Positions 33,641-42,223 are shown, counted from the first letter of the stretch. The stretch is 64,000 nt of DNA from JAVBMU01 sp031552185 (GCA_031552185.1 JAVBMU010000007.1:1-64000), one strand, 5' to 3'. Numbers and translations: made by a program. The notes: generated by a model not told the origin, from the letters alone.

Positions 33641-33936
33641 CGCAACGTTCGGGCGAGATCGGCTTGCGGCGCGCGCTCGGCGCGAGTCGGCGCCATGTCG
33701 TCGCTCAGTTCCTGTTCGAGGGGTCGGCCATCGGAGCGCTCGGATCGCTGGTCGGCACGGTGGCGGGAGAGGCAGCGCTCATCGTTCTCGCCATGCTCAA
33801 CGGCTGGCAGCCAGTGTTGGCGCGGTCGACGCTACTCGTGGGTGCGGGTGCGGGCGTGCTTGTTGGCATTGCCGCCTCGGTTTACCCGGCGCTTCGCGCT
33901 GCGAGGATTGACCCGGCGACGACTCTGCGCTCCTGA
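33625..33936 (+). pseudogene. Permease B remnant (C-terminal quarter)
   Basis: A 103-aa open frame matching only the last part of permease A: MLMSVAQRSGEIGLRRALGA through to ARIDPATTLRS. It contains two hydrophobic helices and lacks the first two helices and the whole extracellular domain. Its ATG is an internal Met of the family (position 28239 in copy A), and the preceding bases belong to the ATPase gene, so an internal deletion of about 0.95 kb fused the two. No ribosome site is seen. Treated as a pseudogene. Confidence 0.88.
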
Positions 33937-33960
33937 CCCGCCCGCGAGATCATCTGCCCG

Positions 33961-33991
33961 GGCCGCCGAAAACGCCTTCGGCGTTCGGCCG
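33961..33991 (+). terminator. Hairpin between island and smpB
   Basis: ggccgccgaaaacgcc, loop ttc, ggcgttcggccg: stem with an internal mismatch/bulge. No clear T-tract. It could end cassette B transcription. Confidence 0.5.
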
Positions 33992-34038
33992 CCGTCGCGT
34001 ACCCTGGGCTGCGCAGACGCGACGATCGGAGGACGGAC

Positions 34039-34509
34039 ATGGCACGCGAGGGTGGCCGACGCCTGGTCGCGTCCAACCGAAAGGCCCGGCACGACTACCT
34101 GATCGAGGACGTACTGGAGGCCGGCATCGTGCTGACCGGCACCGAGGTCAAGGCGCTGCGGGCCGGGCGGGCGTCGCTCGCCGACGGGTTCGCGAGCATC
34201 TCCGGTGGCGAGGCGTGGCTGGAGAACGTGCACATCCCCGAGTACACCGAGGGCACCTGGAACAACCACACCCCGCGGCGCAAGCGCAAGCTGCTGCTGC
34301 ATCGCGCGGAGATTTTGCGCCTGACCGCAAAGGTTCAAGAGAAGGGCCTCACGGTCGTCCCGCTGTCGCTCTACTTCCTGGACGGGCGGGCCAAGGTGGA
34401 ACTCGCCGTCGCGCGCGGCAAGCGGGAGTACGACAAGCGGCAGGCGCTGCGCGAGCGGCAGGACCAACGCGAGGCCCAGCGGGCGATGCGGGGCCGCGTC
34501 GACCGATGA
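34039..34509 (+). CDS. smpB: SsrA-binding protein SmpB
   Basis: A 156-aa SmpB that binds tmRNA and brings it to stalled ribosomes. The N-terminal RKARHDYLIEDVLEAGIVLT, GTEVKALRAGRASLADGFA, and the basic C-terminal tail (KREYDKRQALRERQDQREAQ) are standard. The ATG has GGAGGA 9 nt upstream, and TACCCT near 34001 is a plausible -10 giving a leader of about 30 nt. The tmRNA gene lies 206 bp downstream. Confidence 0.96.
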   Translation: MAREGGRRLVASNRKARHDYLIEDVLEAGIVLTGTEVKALRAGRASLADGFASISGGEAWLENVHIPEYTEGTWNNHTPRRKRKLLLHRAEILRLTAKVQEKGLTVVPLSLYFLDGRAKVELAVARGKREYDKRQALRERQDQREAQRAMRGRVDR

Positions 34510-34715
34510 TGCGCTTGGCCGCAGCGGGCGCCCGGGAGGCCGGGCGGAGGAGTCGGCGGGCGCCAGGGAATAGATGCCGAACCGCGCCCGTTCCTCAGGT
34601 AGGATCTGATCTGCTCGGCGCTCGGGTCCAGCAGCTGCTGGTTCGAATGCTGGTCGATTCGGTCTGCTTGACGATTCGGTCTGCGGGTCGACCCGCCGAG
34701 CTTGACAATTCCACA

Positions 34716-35080
34716 GGGGGTGATCGGTTTCGACGGTGGTCGTGCTTCGAGGAGAAGCGGGTCGAGGACGCAGGTTCGTCTCGTAAACGATGCCTGCAAA
34801 CCAATAGGTGCCGATACACAGAGCACCGACTTCGCCCTCGCCGCCTGAGCGAGCTGTGAAGTCCGTCAGCCCGGGGTTGCTCTCGACCCGGTTCCTGGCG
34901 TCATCCAGAGAGCCACTGCCTACTCCGTTCGTCATCGGCGGCGTAGGGACACTTAGGTGACTGAGCCCGTCGGCGTCTTGTCCGTGTGAGCGCCGGGGCC
35001 GAGAAAAACAGCAGCGGACTACACCCGTAGAAGACCTGGATTTGCGTCACCGGACCGGGGTTCGATTCCCCGCACCTCCA
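34716..35080 (+). ncRNA. ssrA: Transfer-messenger RNA (tmRNA)
   Basis: One-piece tmRNA of about 365 nt. The 5' end GGGGGTGATCGGTTTCGACG is the canonical start, and its first seven bases pair with CACCTCC at 35073-35079 to form the acceptor stem; the T arm (ccggggttcgattccccg) is at 35055-35072. The terminal CCA is not encoded (ctc follows the discriminator A at 35080). The tag reading frame at 34810-34848 gives ADTQSTDFALAA followed by TGA, a normal degradation tag ending LAA. It works with SmpB encoded just upstream. Confidence 0.95.
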
Positions 35081-35085
35081 CTCTC

Positions 35086-35124
35086 ACAACGGCCCGCGAC
35101 GGCCTTGCCGTCGCGGGCCGTTGT
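35086..35124 (+). terminator. Perfect 18-bp hairpin after tmRNA
   Basis: Positions 35086-35103 and 35107-35124 are perfect inverse complements around a 3-nt loop. No T-tract follows. It lies 5 bp after the tmRNA end and is the likely terminator or processing signal. Confidence 0.8.
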
Positions 35125-35199
35125 GCTGCCCCGACGCGGGCCTGGCCTGGACGCGTGCGTTCCGCTCGTCGTCGGTTTCCCCCGGAGTCAAGGGTTCGC

Positions 35200-35355
35200 G
35201 AGTCAGTACCTCGCGCCGCGAGTCAGTACCTGACGCCGTGTTTTTGTCCGCTTTTCGACGTGCGTCGATGGCTTCGGTACTGACTCGGCGCGTGCGGTAC
35301 TGACTCGGCGAATTCGGCGGCTCGATCTCCGCCACGTCGGTGGCGAAGACGCCAA
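35200..35355. repeat. Inverted array of 20-bp repeats (GAGTCAGTAC), copy 2
   Basis: GAGTCAGTAC occurs at 35200 and 35220 (period 20), and the inverse GGTACTGACTC at 35276 and 35296 (period 20). The centre at 35231-35275 has its own hairpin tcgacgtgcgtcga at 35255-35268. On the right, gtcggtggcgaagacgccaac at about 35336-35355 resembles the flank of copy 1. Position relative to genes is also alike: just past a transcript end, here the tmRNA terminator, and before the convergent DUF4349 gene. Confidence 0.95.
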
Positions 35356-35420
35356 CTGTATGGGTGCCAGGCCGTGCTGCGAGTCGGTTGCGGGCGCGGA
35401 GCGAATGCCGTTGGCGCGGG

Positions 35421-36485
35421 TCAGGGGCGCGACGCGTCCGCGCCAACCCGTTCGGCGCTGCCGCCCGCACCGCCCGCACCGCCCGCACCGACGGCACTCG
35501 GCTCGACGCGGCGGTCGGTGCCGACCTGGCCGGCCGCCGCCCCCGGCCCCGCCCCCGGTCCTGCGCCGACGCCCGGGCCGCCGCCCGGCCCCGGCCCGCC
35601 GACCGGCCCACCCGCCGGCGGGGCCGCCGCGGCGTCCCGCCTGCGGCGCAGCAACCACCGCACCAGGAACCACCCGCCGGCCCCGACGACCAGCCAGGGC
35701 AGCAGCGCGCCGAAGGCGACGACGATCGCGTTCAGGGTGGCGAGGAAGGCGTTCCAGCCCGAGCGCAGCCCGCCGAGGAAACCGCCGGGGGCGATGCGCT
35801 CGCCGGTCGAGGGCCGTTCGACCACGCTCAGTTGGAGCGTTGACATGCCGACCTGGTCGCTGAGCCGGGCGCGCTCGGCCTCCATGCTCTCCAATTCGCC
35901 CTGCCGCTCGGCGAGTTCCTTCTCGACGGCGAGCAGGTCGGCGGTCGAACCGGCCTTGGCGAGGAGCGCCTGCAGCCGCGTGACGGAGGTCTGCAGCGCG
36001 TTGATCCGCGCGTCGAGGTCCTGGGCGGTGCCGGTGACGTCCTCGGTCTGGATGCTCAGGTCGGCGAGCTTGCCCAATCGCCCGAGGGCTTCTACGGCGT
36101 CGGTCGTCTTGGTGGCGGGCAGCCGCAGGGTGAGTTCGGCGCCGGGGGCGATGTCGTCGTCGGCGGCCGTTTCGTGGCGGGCGTCAATCCGCCCGCCGGC
36201 GGCGTCGACCAGGGCAATGACTTGCTTCACGGCCTTCGGGACGTCGCCGACCCGCAAGGTCGCCGACCCGGTGGTGATGACTTCCCGGTCCCGATCCTGA
36301 TCCTGGGCGGCGCCGTCCGAGGCATCCTCGGCGGTGCGGCTCTGCGCCGAATAGTCGGCGCCGGCCTCGGCGCCGGCGGCCGGCGCCGCCGCGGAGTCGT
36401 CGTGGCCGCCCCCGCCGCCGGTGCAACCCGCGAGCAAGCCGAGGAGAAGAACGCTGCCGGCGATGGAAGCGAGTCGGGTGCGCAT
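35421..36485 (-). CDS. DUF4349 lipoprotein
   Basis: A 354-aa DUF4349 family protein. The signal peptide ends in a lipobox (LLGLLAGC, Cys near residue 21). The mature part has the family core GSATLRVGDVPKAVKQVIAL, then a coiled coil of about 90 residues (DLDARINALQTSVTRLQALL onward), the strand MSTLQLSVVERP, a C-terminal transmembrane helix (ATLNAIVVAFGALLPWLVVG) and a Gly/Pro/Ala-rich tail with GPGPGG-type repeats. ATG at 36485. It is convergent with the tmRNA. The function of DUF4349 proteins is not known; a cell-envelope role is likely. Confidence 0.85.
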   Translation of the reverse strand: MRTRLASIAGSVLLLGLLAGCTGGGGGHDDSAAAPAAGAEAGADYSAQSRTAEDASDGAAQDQDRDREVITTGSATLRVGDVPKAVKQVIALVDAAGGRIDARHETAADDDIAPGAELTLRLPATKTTDAVEALGRLGKLADLSIQTEDVTGTAQDLDARINALQTSVTRLQALLAKAGSTADLLAVEKELAERQGELESMEAERARLSDQVGMSTLQLSVVERPSTGERIAPGGFLGGLRSGWNAFLATLNAIVVAFGALLPWLVVGAGGWFLVRWLLRRRRDAAAAPPAGGPVGGPGPGGGPGVGAGPGAGPGAAAGQVGTDRRVEPSAVGAGGAGGAGGSAERVGADASRP

Positions 36486-36740
36486 ATGCCGAGACTAGGG
36501 CGCCGCCGGCGGCCTGCGGGCCACTCACTCGAACCGTGACCGACTCGTTGGGTACTCGTCACCCGATCGGTATCGGCCACGGCGCAAGACTCGCCATGCG
36601 ACGCACAGGGTCGCCAAAACGGTCGCCGAAGCGGCGCCCCTAAAACGGTCCCCCGAAGCGGCGCCCCGAAGCGGCGCTGAGGTGCCCGGAAGCGCGCTAG
36701 CGGTTCGGTTACGGCGCCCGCCACCGTTTGCCGGTTGTAT

Positions 36741-36758
36741 GTAAAGGAGCTCTACTAA
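36741..36758. promoter_or_regulatory. Possible ROK repressor operator
   Basis: An 18-bp imperfect palindrome, gtaaaggagctctactaa, centred on gagctc, overlapping the ribosome site of the ROK gene. AT-richer than its surroundings. ROK repressors often autoregulate through such sites; this one is a guess. Confidence 0.3.
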
Positions 36759-36763
36759 CAAAC

Positions 36764-37924
36764 ATGACGACGGCAGTCACCGGCAGTGTCGCCCCCGCAC
36801 GGAGGCTCAGCTCGGGCTTGCGCCCGACCGCGAAGGTGCTGCCCGAACACGCCCGGGCGCACAACCGATCGCTCGTCCTGCAGCACCTCTTCCACGGCGG
36901 CCCCACCTCGCGGGCCGACCTCGCCCGCGCTACCGGTCTGACCCGCGTGACGATCTCCGACCTGGTCGCGGATCTGATCGAGGAGGGACTCGTCGAGGAA
37001 CTCGGGGTACGCCCCGGCCAACGGGTCGGCAAGCCGGCGATCCTCGTCGGGATGCGGACCACCGCCCATCAGATCGTCTCCGTCGACCTGACCGACGACG
37101 CGGTCCTGCGCGGCGCGGTGTTGACCCTGGCCGGGGACATTGTCGAGCGGCGCCAGTGCGCCGTCGACGGCCGCGCCGGCGACGAACTGATCGAGCTGTT
37201 GCTTCGGTTCACCCGCTCGCTCCTCGCCGCGGCGTCCGCGCCGGTGGTCGGCGTCGGCGTCGGCTCGCCGGGCATCGTCGACGCGGCCGGCACGGTGCTC
37301 GAAGCCCCGAACCGCCGCTGGTACAACGTCCCGCTCGCCGCTCACCTGACCGGCCGGCTCGGCCTGCCGGTCCACGTTGCCAACGACGCGAACATCGCCG
37401 CCCTGGGCGAGTTTACGTTCGGCGCCGCCTCGGATACGGCGGTGCTGGTGCTGACCGTGGGGGAGGGGGTGGGCGCGGGCATCGTGCTCGACGGCGCCCG
37501 GGTCCGCGGCCACGGCGACGCCGCCGGCGAACTGGGCCACGTCACCGTCGTCGACCACGGTCGACGTTGCGCCTGCGGCCGGACCGGTTGCCTCGAAACC
37601 GTCCTGTCCGTGCCCGCCCTGCGGCGGGCGATCGACGGGTTGGACCGGCAGGATTCCGACGCCCACCTGGCGTCGGTGGGCAGGGTGCTGGGCATCGCCC
37701 TCGCCCCTGTCGTCAGCGCCCTCAACCTCGCCGAGATCGTCGTCGCCGGACCGGCCGACCTCCTCGACGGCGCGCTGTGCGAGGCGGCGCTCGACACCAT
37801 CCGCGAACGGACCATGCCGGTGATCGGCGCCGGCCTTGCGTTGCGGATGGCCACCTTGGATGAAGACGTCGTGCTGGCAGGCGCGGCCGTCCTCGTCCTC
37901 TCCGGGCAACTGGGGGTGTCGTGA
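36764..37924 (+). CDS. ROK-family transcriptional repressor
   Basis: A 386-aa NagC/Mlc/XylR-type ROK repressor. The N-terminal winged helix-turn-helix is seen at residues 25-85 (GGPTSRADLARATGLTRVTI, then SDLVADLIEEGLV). The sugar kinase-like domain has VGVGSPGIVD, ANDANIAALGEF and the zinc motif CACGRTGCLE. The ATG at 36764 is chosen because AAAGGAG lies 15 nt upstream and the ORF further up is not conserved. It precedes a sugar ABC importer, a ROK kinase and nagB on the same strand, so it probably represses them and responds to a phosphorylated amino sugar or similar ligand. Confidence 0.9.
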   Translation: MTTAVTGSVAPARRLSSGLRPTAKVLPEHARAHNRSLVLQHLFHGGPTSRADLARATGLTRVTISDLVADLIEEGLVEELGVRPGQRVGKPAILVGMRTTAHQIVSVDLTDDAVLRGAVLTLAGDIVERRQCAVDGRAGDELIELLLRFTRSLLAAASAPVVGVGVGSPGIVDAAGTVLEAPNRRWYNVPLAAHLTGRLGLPVHVANDANIAALGEFTFGAASDTAVLVLTVGEGVGAGIVLDGARVRGHGDAAGELGHVTVVDHGRRCACGRTGCLETVLSVPALRRAIDGLDRQDSDAHLASVGRVLGIALAPVVSALNLAEIVVAGPADLLDGALCEAALDTIRERTMPVIGAGLALRMATLDEDVVLAGAAVLVLSGQLGVS

Positions 37925-38034
37925 CCAGGACCCCCGCCCATGGCGGCTCCCGCTGAGGCTCCCGCTGAGCAGCACCTTCCCCACCCCTGGTGGCGGCCCG
38001 AGGCCGCCGCCGCGAACCCCACAAGGGAGAACTC

Positions 38035-39342
38035 GTGAAGAAGAACCGTCTCGCCTTCGCCTCCGCGGCGGGGGCACTCACCGTGGCGCTCGCGCTGTCC
38101 GCGTGCGGCGGCGGCTCCGGGTCGGACAACGATGCGTCGTCCACCAAGGCCCCGGAAACCGGCAAGACCATCCGGGTGTGGTTGATCCAGCCCGACAAGA
38201 ACGCTCAGGGCGCGGCCAACGAGTACCTGATCAAGACCTTCGAGGACCAGAACCCCGGCAACAAGCTGGTCATCGAGGAACAGCAGTGGGCCACGTACAA
38301 GGACAAGTACCTGTCGACACTGTCCGGCAACGATGCCCCCGACGTCGTCGAGATGGGCAACACGGACACGCCCGGCTTCACGGCCGCCGGCGCGCTGATG
38401 GATCTGACGGACAAGAAGGCCGAACTCGGCGGCGATGACTTGCTGCCCGGCTTCGTCGGCATCGGCACCTACGAGGGCAAGTTCTTTGCGCCGCCGTACT
38501 ACTCCGGCGCCCGCGTGGTCTTCTACGCGCCGGGCACGGTCAAGGACGCGGTGCCCGCCACGCTCGCCGACTACGTCGCGACCGGCGAGAAGAACAAGAA
38601 GGACGCCTTCTCCGGTATCTACTTGCCGGGCAAGGACTGGTACAACGTCCTGCCCTACGTCTGGGCGAACGACGGCTTCATCGCCGAACAGGGCGACGAC
38701 GGCAAGTGGACCGCCGGCTTCTCGAGCCCGGGCGGCATCAAGGGTCTGACCATGGCCCAGCAGGTGATGACCAAGGCCAACAGCCAGACCGTAGCCCCGG
38801 CCGACGGTGACGAGGCCAAGGGCACCGCCGTCTTCTGCCAGGGCAAGATCGGCTACCTCGCCGGCCCGACCTGGCTGGGCGGCGCCATCGCCGCGCCGGC
38901 CGACGCCGAGGCGCCCGGTTGCCCGGACACCTTCGGCAAGGACCTCACGGCGTTTGCGCTGCCGGGCCTGACCGCGGGCTCCGTTGCGCCGACGTTCGCG
39001 GGCGGCTCGAACCTGGGCATCCCGATGAAGTCGAAGAATCCGGACCTGGCCTACCAAGCGCTGAAGATCATCCTGTCCCCGGAGTACCAGGGCATGATCG
39101 CCGAGAAGGGCATGCTGCCGGCGCTCGTCTCGCAGGACGCCAAGCTCCCGCAGGACAAGGCGACGCAGGAAGGCGCCAAGGCCGCGGCGTCGGCGATTCT
39201 GACCCCGGCCTCGCCGAAGTGGTCCGACGTCGAGACGAAGAACTACCTCAAGGACGCCTTCACGAAGCTCGCCCAGGGCGGCGACGTCACCGCGATCGCG
39301 AAGAACCTCGACCAGCAGATCGAGGACACGCTCAACAGCTGA
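38035..39342 (+). CDS. Sugar ABC transporter substrate-binding lipoprotein
   Basis: A 435-aa family 1 extracellular solute-binding protein. Signal peptide and lipobox (ALSAC, Cys near residue 23) are followed by an Asp/Ser-rich linker and the binding domain (KTIRVWLIQPDKNAQGAANE; YLSTLSGNDAPDVVEMGNTD). The GTG at 38035 has AGGGAG 8 nt upstream; the upstream in-frame ATG is discarded because it lacks a signal peptide. The neighbours (two MalFG-type permeases, ROK kinase, NagB) suggest import of an N-acetylglucosamine-type sugar or chitobiose. No ATPase gene is present, so a shared MsiK/MalK-like ATPase elsewhere is expected. Confidence 0.9.
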   Translation: MKKNRLAFASAAGALTVALALSACGGGSGSDNDASSTKAPETGKTIRVWLIQPDKNAQGAANEYLIKTFEDQNPGNKLVIEEQQWATYKDKYLSTLSGNDAPDVVEMGNTDTPGFTAAGALMDLTDKKAELGGDDLLPGFVGIGTYEGKFFAPPYYSGARVVFYAPGTVKDAVPATLADYVATGEKNKKDAFSGIYLPGKDWYNVLPYVWANDGFIAEQGDDGKWTAGFSSPGGIKGLTMAQQVMTKANSQTVAPADGDEAKGTAVFCQGKIGYLAGPTWLGGAIAAPADAEAPGCPDTFGKDLTAFALPGLTAGSVAPTFAGGSNLGIPMKSKNPDLAYQALKIILSPEYQGMIAEKGMLPALVSQDAKLPQDKATQEGAKAAASAILTPASPKWSDVETKNYLKDAFTKLAQGGDVTAIAKNLDQQIEDTLNS

Positions 39343-39424
39343 GCCCCGGTGTGGGCGCCGCCGGCGCCCGGCAATCCGCGCGGGCGGCGCGGCGCCCACA
39401 CCTCGAGACCGGAGAACCATCGAC

Positions 39425-40381
39425 ATGAGCGCCCTCGCCACCGCCAGGACGTCGACCCCCACCGAGGCGCCGACCGAGCCGCCGCGCCGCCGCGCGCGGG
39501 GGTCCGGCCTCCCGTGGGCGCTGCTGATCCCGACCTTCGCCATCCTCGGCGTCATGGTCGGTTACCCGCTGGTCCGGCTGATCTACTTGTCTGCGCAGGA
39601 GTACGGCAAGCCGCAGTTGTTCGGGCAGCCGGCGCGGTTTGTCGGCCTGGACAATTACGTCGAGATTCTCGGGGACAGCGAATTCTGGCTGGTGCTGGGC
39701 CGGAGTTTCGCCCTGATGTTCGTATGCGTCGGCCTGACCCTCGGGCTGGGCACCCTCATCGCGCTGTTGATGATGCGGCTGAGCCCGTTCTTCCGCGGGC
39801 TGGTCTCGGTCGGCATGCTGCTGGCCTGGGGGATGCCCGCGCTGACGGCGACGATCGTGTGGGGGTGGATCTTCGACCATCAGTTCGGCGTGGTCAATTA
39901 CCTGGCCGGGCAGCTCACGGGTCATTCCTGGCAGGGCCACTCGTGGCTGATCTCGCCGGTGTCCTTCTTCGGGGTCGCCTGCATCATCATCGTCTGGGGC
40001 GCGATTCCGTTCGTCGCCTTCACCATGTACGCCGGGCTCGGTCAGATCCCCGGCGAGGTGCTGGAGGCGGCCGAGCTGGACGGCGCCGGTCCGCTGCAGC
40101 GGTTCCGACTGATCCAGGTTCCGTTCGTGCGCTCGATCCTCACCGTGCTGATTGTGCTGTCCGTGATCTGGGACCTGCGCGTGTTCACCCAGATCTATGC
40201 GCTGCAGGGCATCGGCGGGGTGGCGTCGGAAACCAACACCCTCGGCACCTACATCTTCCAGCAGGCGTTCAGCGAGGCGAATTACGGCCGGGCGAGCGCG
40301 ATCGGCGTGATTATGGTGCTCATTTTGATGACGATTTCGCTGTACTACGTCAACCGGACCGTCCAGGAGGAGGTGCTGTGA
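39425..40381 (+). CDS. Sugar ABC transporter permease 1 (MalF type)
   Basis: A 318-aa permease with six hydrophobic segments beginning at LPWALLIPTFAILGVMVGYP. The EAA coupling loop is EAAELDGAGPLQRFRLIQVP near residue 218. It lies 82 bp after the binding-protein gene and its stop overlaps permease 2 as GTGA. Confidence 0.93.
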   Translation: MSALATARTSTPTEAPTEPPRRRARGSGLPWALLIPTFAILGVMVGYPLVRLIYLSAQEYGKPQLFGQPARFVGLDNYVEILGDSEFWLVLGRSFALMFVCVGLTLGLGTLIALLMMRLSPFFRGLVSVGMLLAWGMPALTATIVWGWIFDHQFGVVNYLAGQLTGHSWQGHSWLISPVSFFGVACIIIVWGAIPFVAFTMYAGLGQIPGEVLEAAELDGAGPLQRFRLIQVPFVRSILTVLIVLSVIWDLRVFTQIYALQGIGGVASETNTLGTYIFQQAFSEANYGRASAIGVIMVLILMTISLYYVNRTVQEEVL

Positions 40382-41286
40382 GCGCGGCCGTCACGGTCCC
40401 CACCCGGCCCGTCGCCCGCACCGAGGCCCCCCGTCGGGCGCGCCGCCGCGGCGGACGGGGCACGAACGCGGCCTGGTCCGTGGTCGCGGTCCTGGTGTTC
40501 TGCGCGTTCGTCTTCCCGGTGTACTGGATGGTGAACACATCCTTCCAGCCGTCGTCGAACGTGCTGAGCTATACGCCGCACTTCTTCCCGGACGACTTCA
40601 CCCTGCGCGCGTATTCGTCGGCGATCAATGATCCCAACCCAGCGGTGTTCGGTGTCGGCCTGCGCAATTCCATGCTGGTCACCCTGCTGACGCTGATCGT
40701 GGCCCTGTTCGTCGGATTCGCCGCGGCGCTGGCGGCGACCCGCTTCCGCTTCCGCGGCCGGCGGACCTTCATCATCGCGATCCTGATCATCCAGATGATC
40801 CCGGCCGAGGCGATGTTCGTCTCCGTGTACAAGATCCTCGACTCGTGGTACCTGACGAATTCGATCGTCGGCCTGGGCCTCGCTTACACCGCGGCCGTGC
40901 TGCCCTTCACGATCTGGACGCTGCGCGGGTTCGTCAACGGCGTCCCGGTGGAACTCGAGGAGGCGGCGATGATCGACGGCTGCTCGCGCGGCCGGGCGTT
41001 CCGGAAGATTACCTTCCCGCTGCTGGCGCCCGGGCTGGTCGCCACCGGCGTCTTCGCCTTCATTCAGGCCTGGAACGAATTCGTCCTGGCGCTCGTCGTG
41101 ATGACCAAACCGGAGAACGTGACGCTGCCCGTGTGGCTGCGGTTCTTCCAGCAGGCGACCCGGGCCACGAACTGGTCAGGATTGATGGCCGGGTCGGTGC
41201 TGATGAGCATCCCGGTGATCGTCTTCTTCCTGTTCGTGCAGCGGCGGATGACCGGCGGCCTGGTTGCCGGCGCCGTGAAGGGCTGA
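40378..41286 (+). CDS. Sugar ABC transporter permease 2 (MalG type)
   Basis: A 302-aa permease with an Arg-rich cytoplasmic start and six helices. The EAA loop is EEAAMIDGCSRGRAFRKITF. GTG at 40378 overlaps the stop of permease 1; the long upstream frame belongs to the other strand-frame shadow. The FPVYWMVNTSFQPSSNV block after the first helix is typical of MalG-type sugar permeases. Confidence 0.93.
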   Translation: MSAAVTVPTRPVARTEAPRRARRRGGRGTNAAWSVVAVLVFCAFVFPVYWMVNTSFQPSSNVLSYTPHFFPDDFTLRAYSSAINDPNPAVFGVGLRNSMLVTLLTLIVALFVGFAAALAATRFRFRGRRTFIIAILIIQMIPAEAMFVSVYKILDSWYLTNSIVGLGLAYTAAVLPFTIWTLRGFVNGVPVELEEAAMIDGCSRGRAFRKITFPLLAPGLVATGVFAFIQAWNEFVLALVVMTKPENVTLPVWLRFFQQATRATNWSGLMAGSVLMSIPVIVFFLFVQRRMTGGLVAGAVKG

Positions 41287-41287
41287 G

Positions 41288-42223
41288 GTGGTGGCTTTCG
41301 GACCGACGGTCGGCCTCGACGTCGGTGGCACCAAGATCCACGGCGTGTTGCTCGACGCAACCGGCCGGGTGCTGGATTCGGTCCGGCTGGTGACCGTTCC
41401 CGGGCCGGCCGGCGTGATCCGGTCGACGGCGGAGGCGGTGGACCGGCTGATCGGGCCGGCCGGTGCCGGCCGGATTGCGGTCGACGGCGTCGGCGTCGGT
41501 GTGCCGGGGTTGGTCGACCCGGTGGCCGGCTCGGTGATGCACGCGGTCAATGTCGGCATCGACGGACGGCCGTTCCCGCTGGCCGCCCGGCTCGGGGCGG
41601 CGCTGGGCGGGGTGCCGGTCACCGTGGACAACGACCTGAACGTGGCGGCGGTGGGCGCCTCGCACGCGCTCGGGCCGGACGGGCGGGACCTGGCGTTTCT
41701 GGCCCTGGGCACGGGCGTCGCCGCCGGGATCGTGTTGGCCGGACGGCTGTATCGCGGCGCGCGCGGCGCGGCGGGGGAGATCGGCCACCTGCCGATGGAT
41801 CCGAACGGGCCGGTCTGCGGCTGCGGGCAGCGCGGGTGTATTGAGGCGTACGCGTCGGGGTGGGCGATTGCCGGCCGCTGGCCCGGCGAGCCGGGTCTTC
41901 CCGCGCCCGCCCGGCTGTTCGCGGCCGCTGCGGCGGGGGACGAGCGGGCGGTCCGGATCAAGGCGCAGATGGTGGACGCCGTCGCGGCCGCCGTGCGGAT
42001 CCTCGGCCTGACGGTCGATGTGCCGCGTATTGTGCTCGGCGGAGGGATCTCGCGGCTCGGGGTGGACCTGCTCGACGCCGTGCGAGAATCCCTGGAGCAT
42101 CAGGCTCGTACGTCTCAGTTCCTGGCGTCGCTGCGGCTCGCCGACCGCGTGTCCCTCGCCCCCGCGGGCGTGCCCGTCGCGGCGGTCGGGGCCGCGCTCG
42201 CCAGCCGTCGAAAGGTAAGTTGA
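41288..42223 (+). CDS. ROK-family sugar kinase
   Basis: A 311-aa ROK kinase, probably an N-acetylglucosamine or glucose kinase. The phosphate-1 loop is GLDVGGTKIHGVLLD, the catalytic Asp lies in VTVDNDLNVAA, and the zinc motif is GHLPMDPNGPVCGCGQRGC. Lacking the helix-turn-helix of the regulator at 36.8 kb, it should be an enzyme. It begins one base after the permease stop and overlaps the nagB start by 1 nt (TGATG). In this operon it would phosphorylate the imported sugar. Confidence 0.88.
   Translation: MVAFGPTVGLDVGGTKIHGVLLDATGRVLDSVRLVTVPGPAGVIRSTAEAVDRLIGPAGAGRIAVDGVGVGVPGLVDPVAGSVMHAVNVGIDGRPFPLAARLGAALGGVPVTVDNDLNVAAVGASHALGPDGRDLAFLALGTGVAAGIVLAGRLYRGARGAAGEIGHLPMDPNGPVCGCGQRGCIEAYASGWAIAGRWPGEPGLPAPARLFAAAAAGDERAVRIKAQMVDAVAAAVRILGLTVDVPRIVLGGGISRLGVDLLDAVRESLEHQARTSQFLASLRLADRVSLAPAGVPVAAVGAALASRRKVS

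Noticed and set aside
23703..33936. Prophage or integrative element
   Set aside because: No integrase, transposase, att-like repeat or phage gene was found; only the atypical content suggests transfer.
34510..34715. tRNA gene beside ssrA
   Set aside because: The region shows no cloverleaf apart from the tmRNA's own acceptor and T arm.
37342..39555. 737-aa minus-strand open frame
   Set aside because: Shadow of the ROK repressor and the sugar-binding lipoprotein genes.
39349..40377. Long N-terminal extension of permease 2
   Set aside because: It overlaps permease 1 in another frame; the GTGA junction at 40378 and the permease homology define the start.
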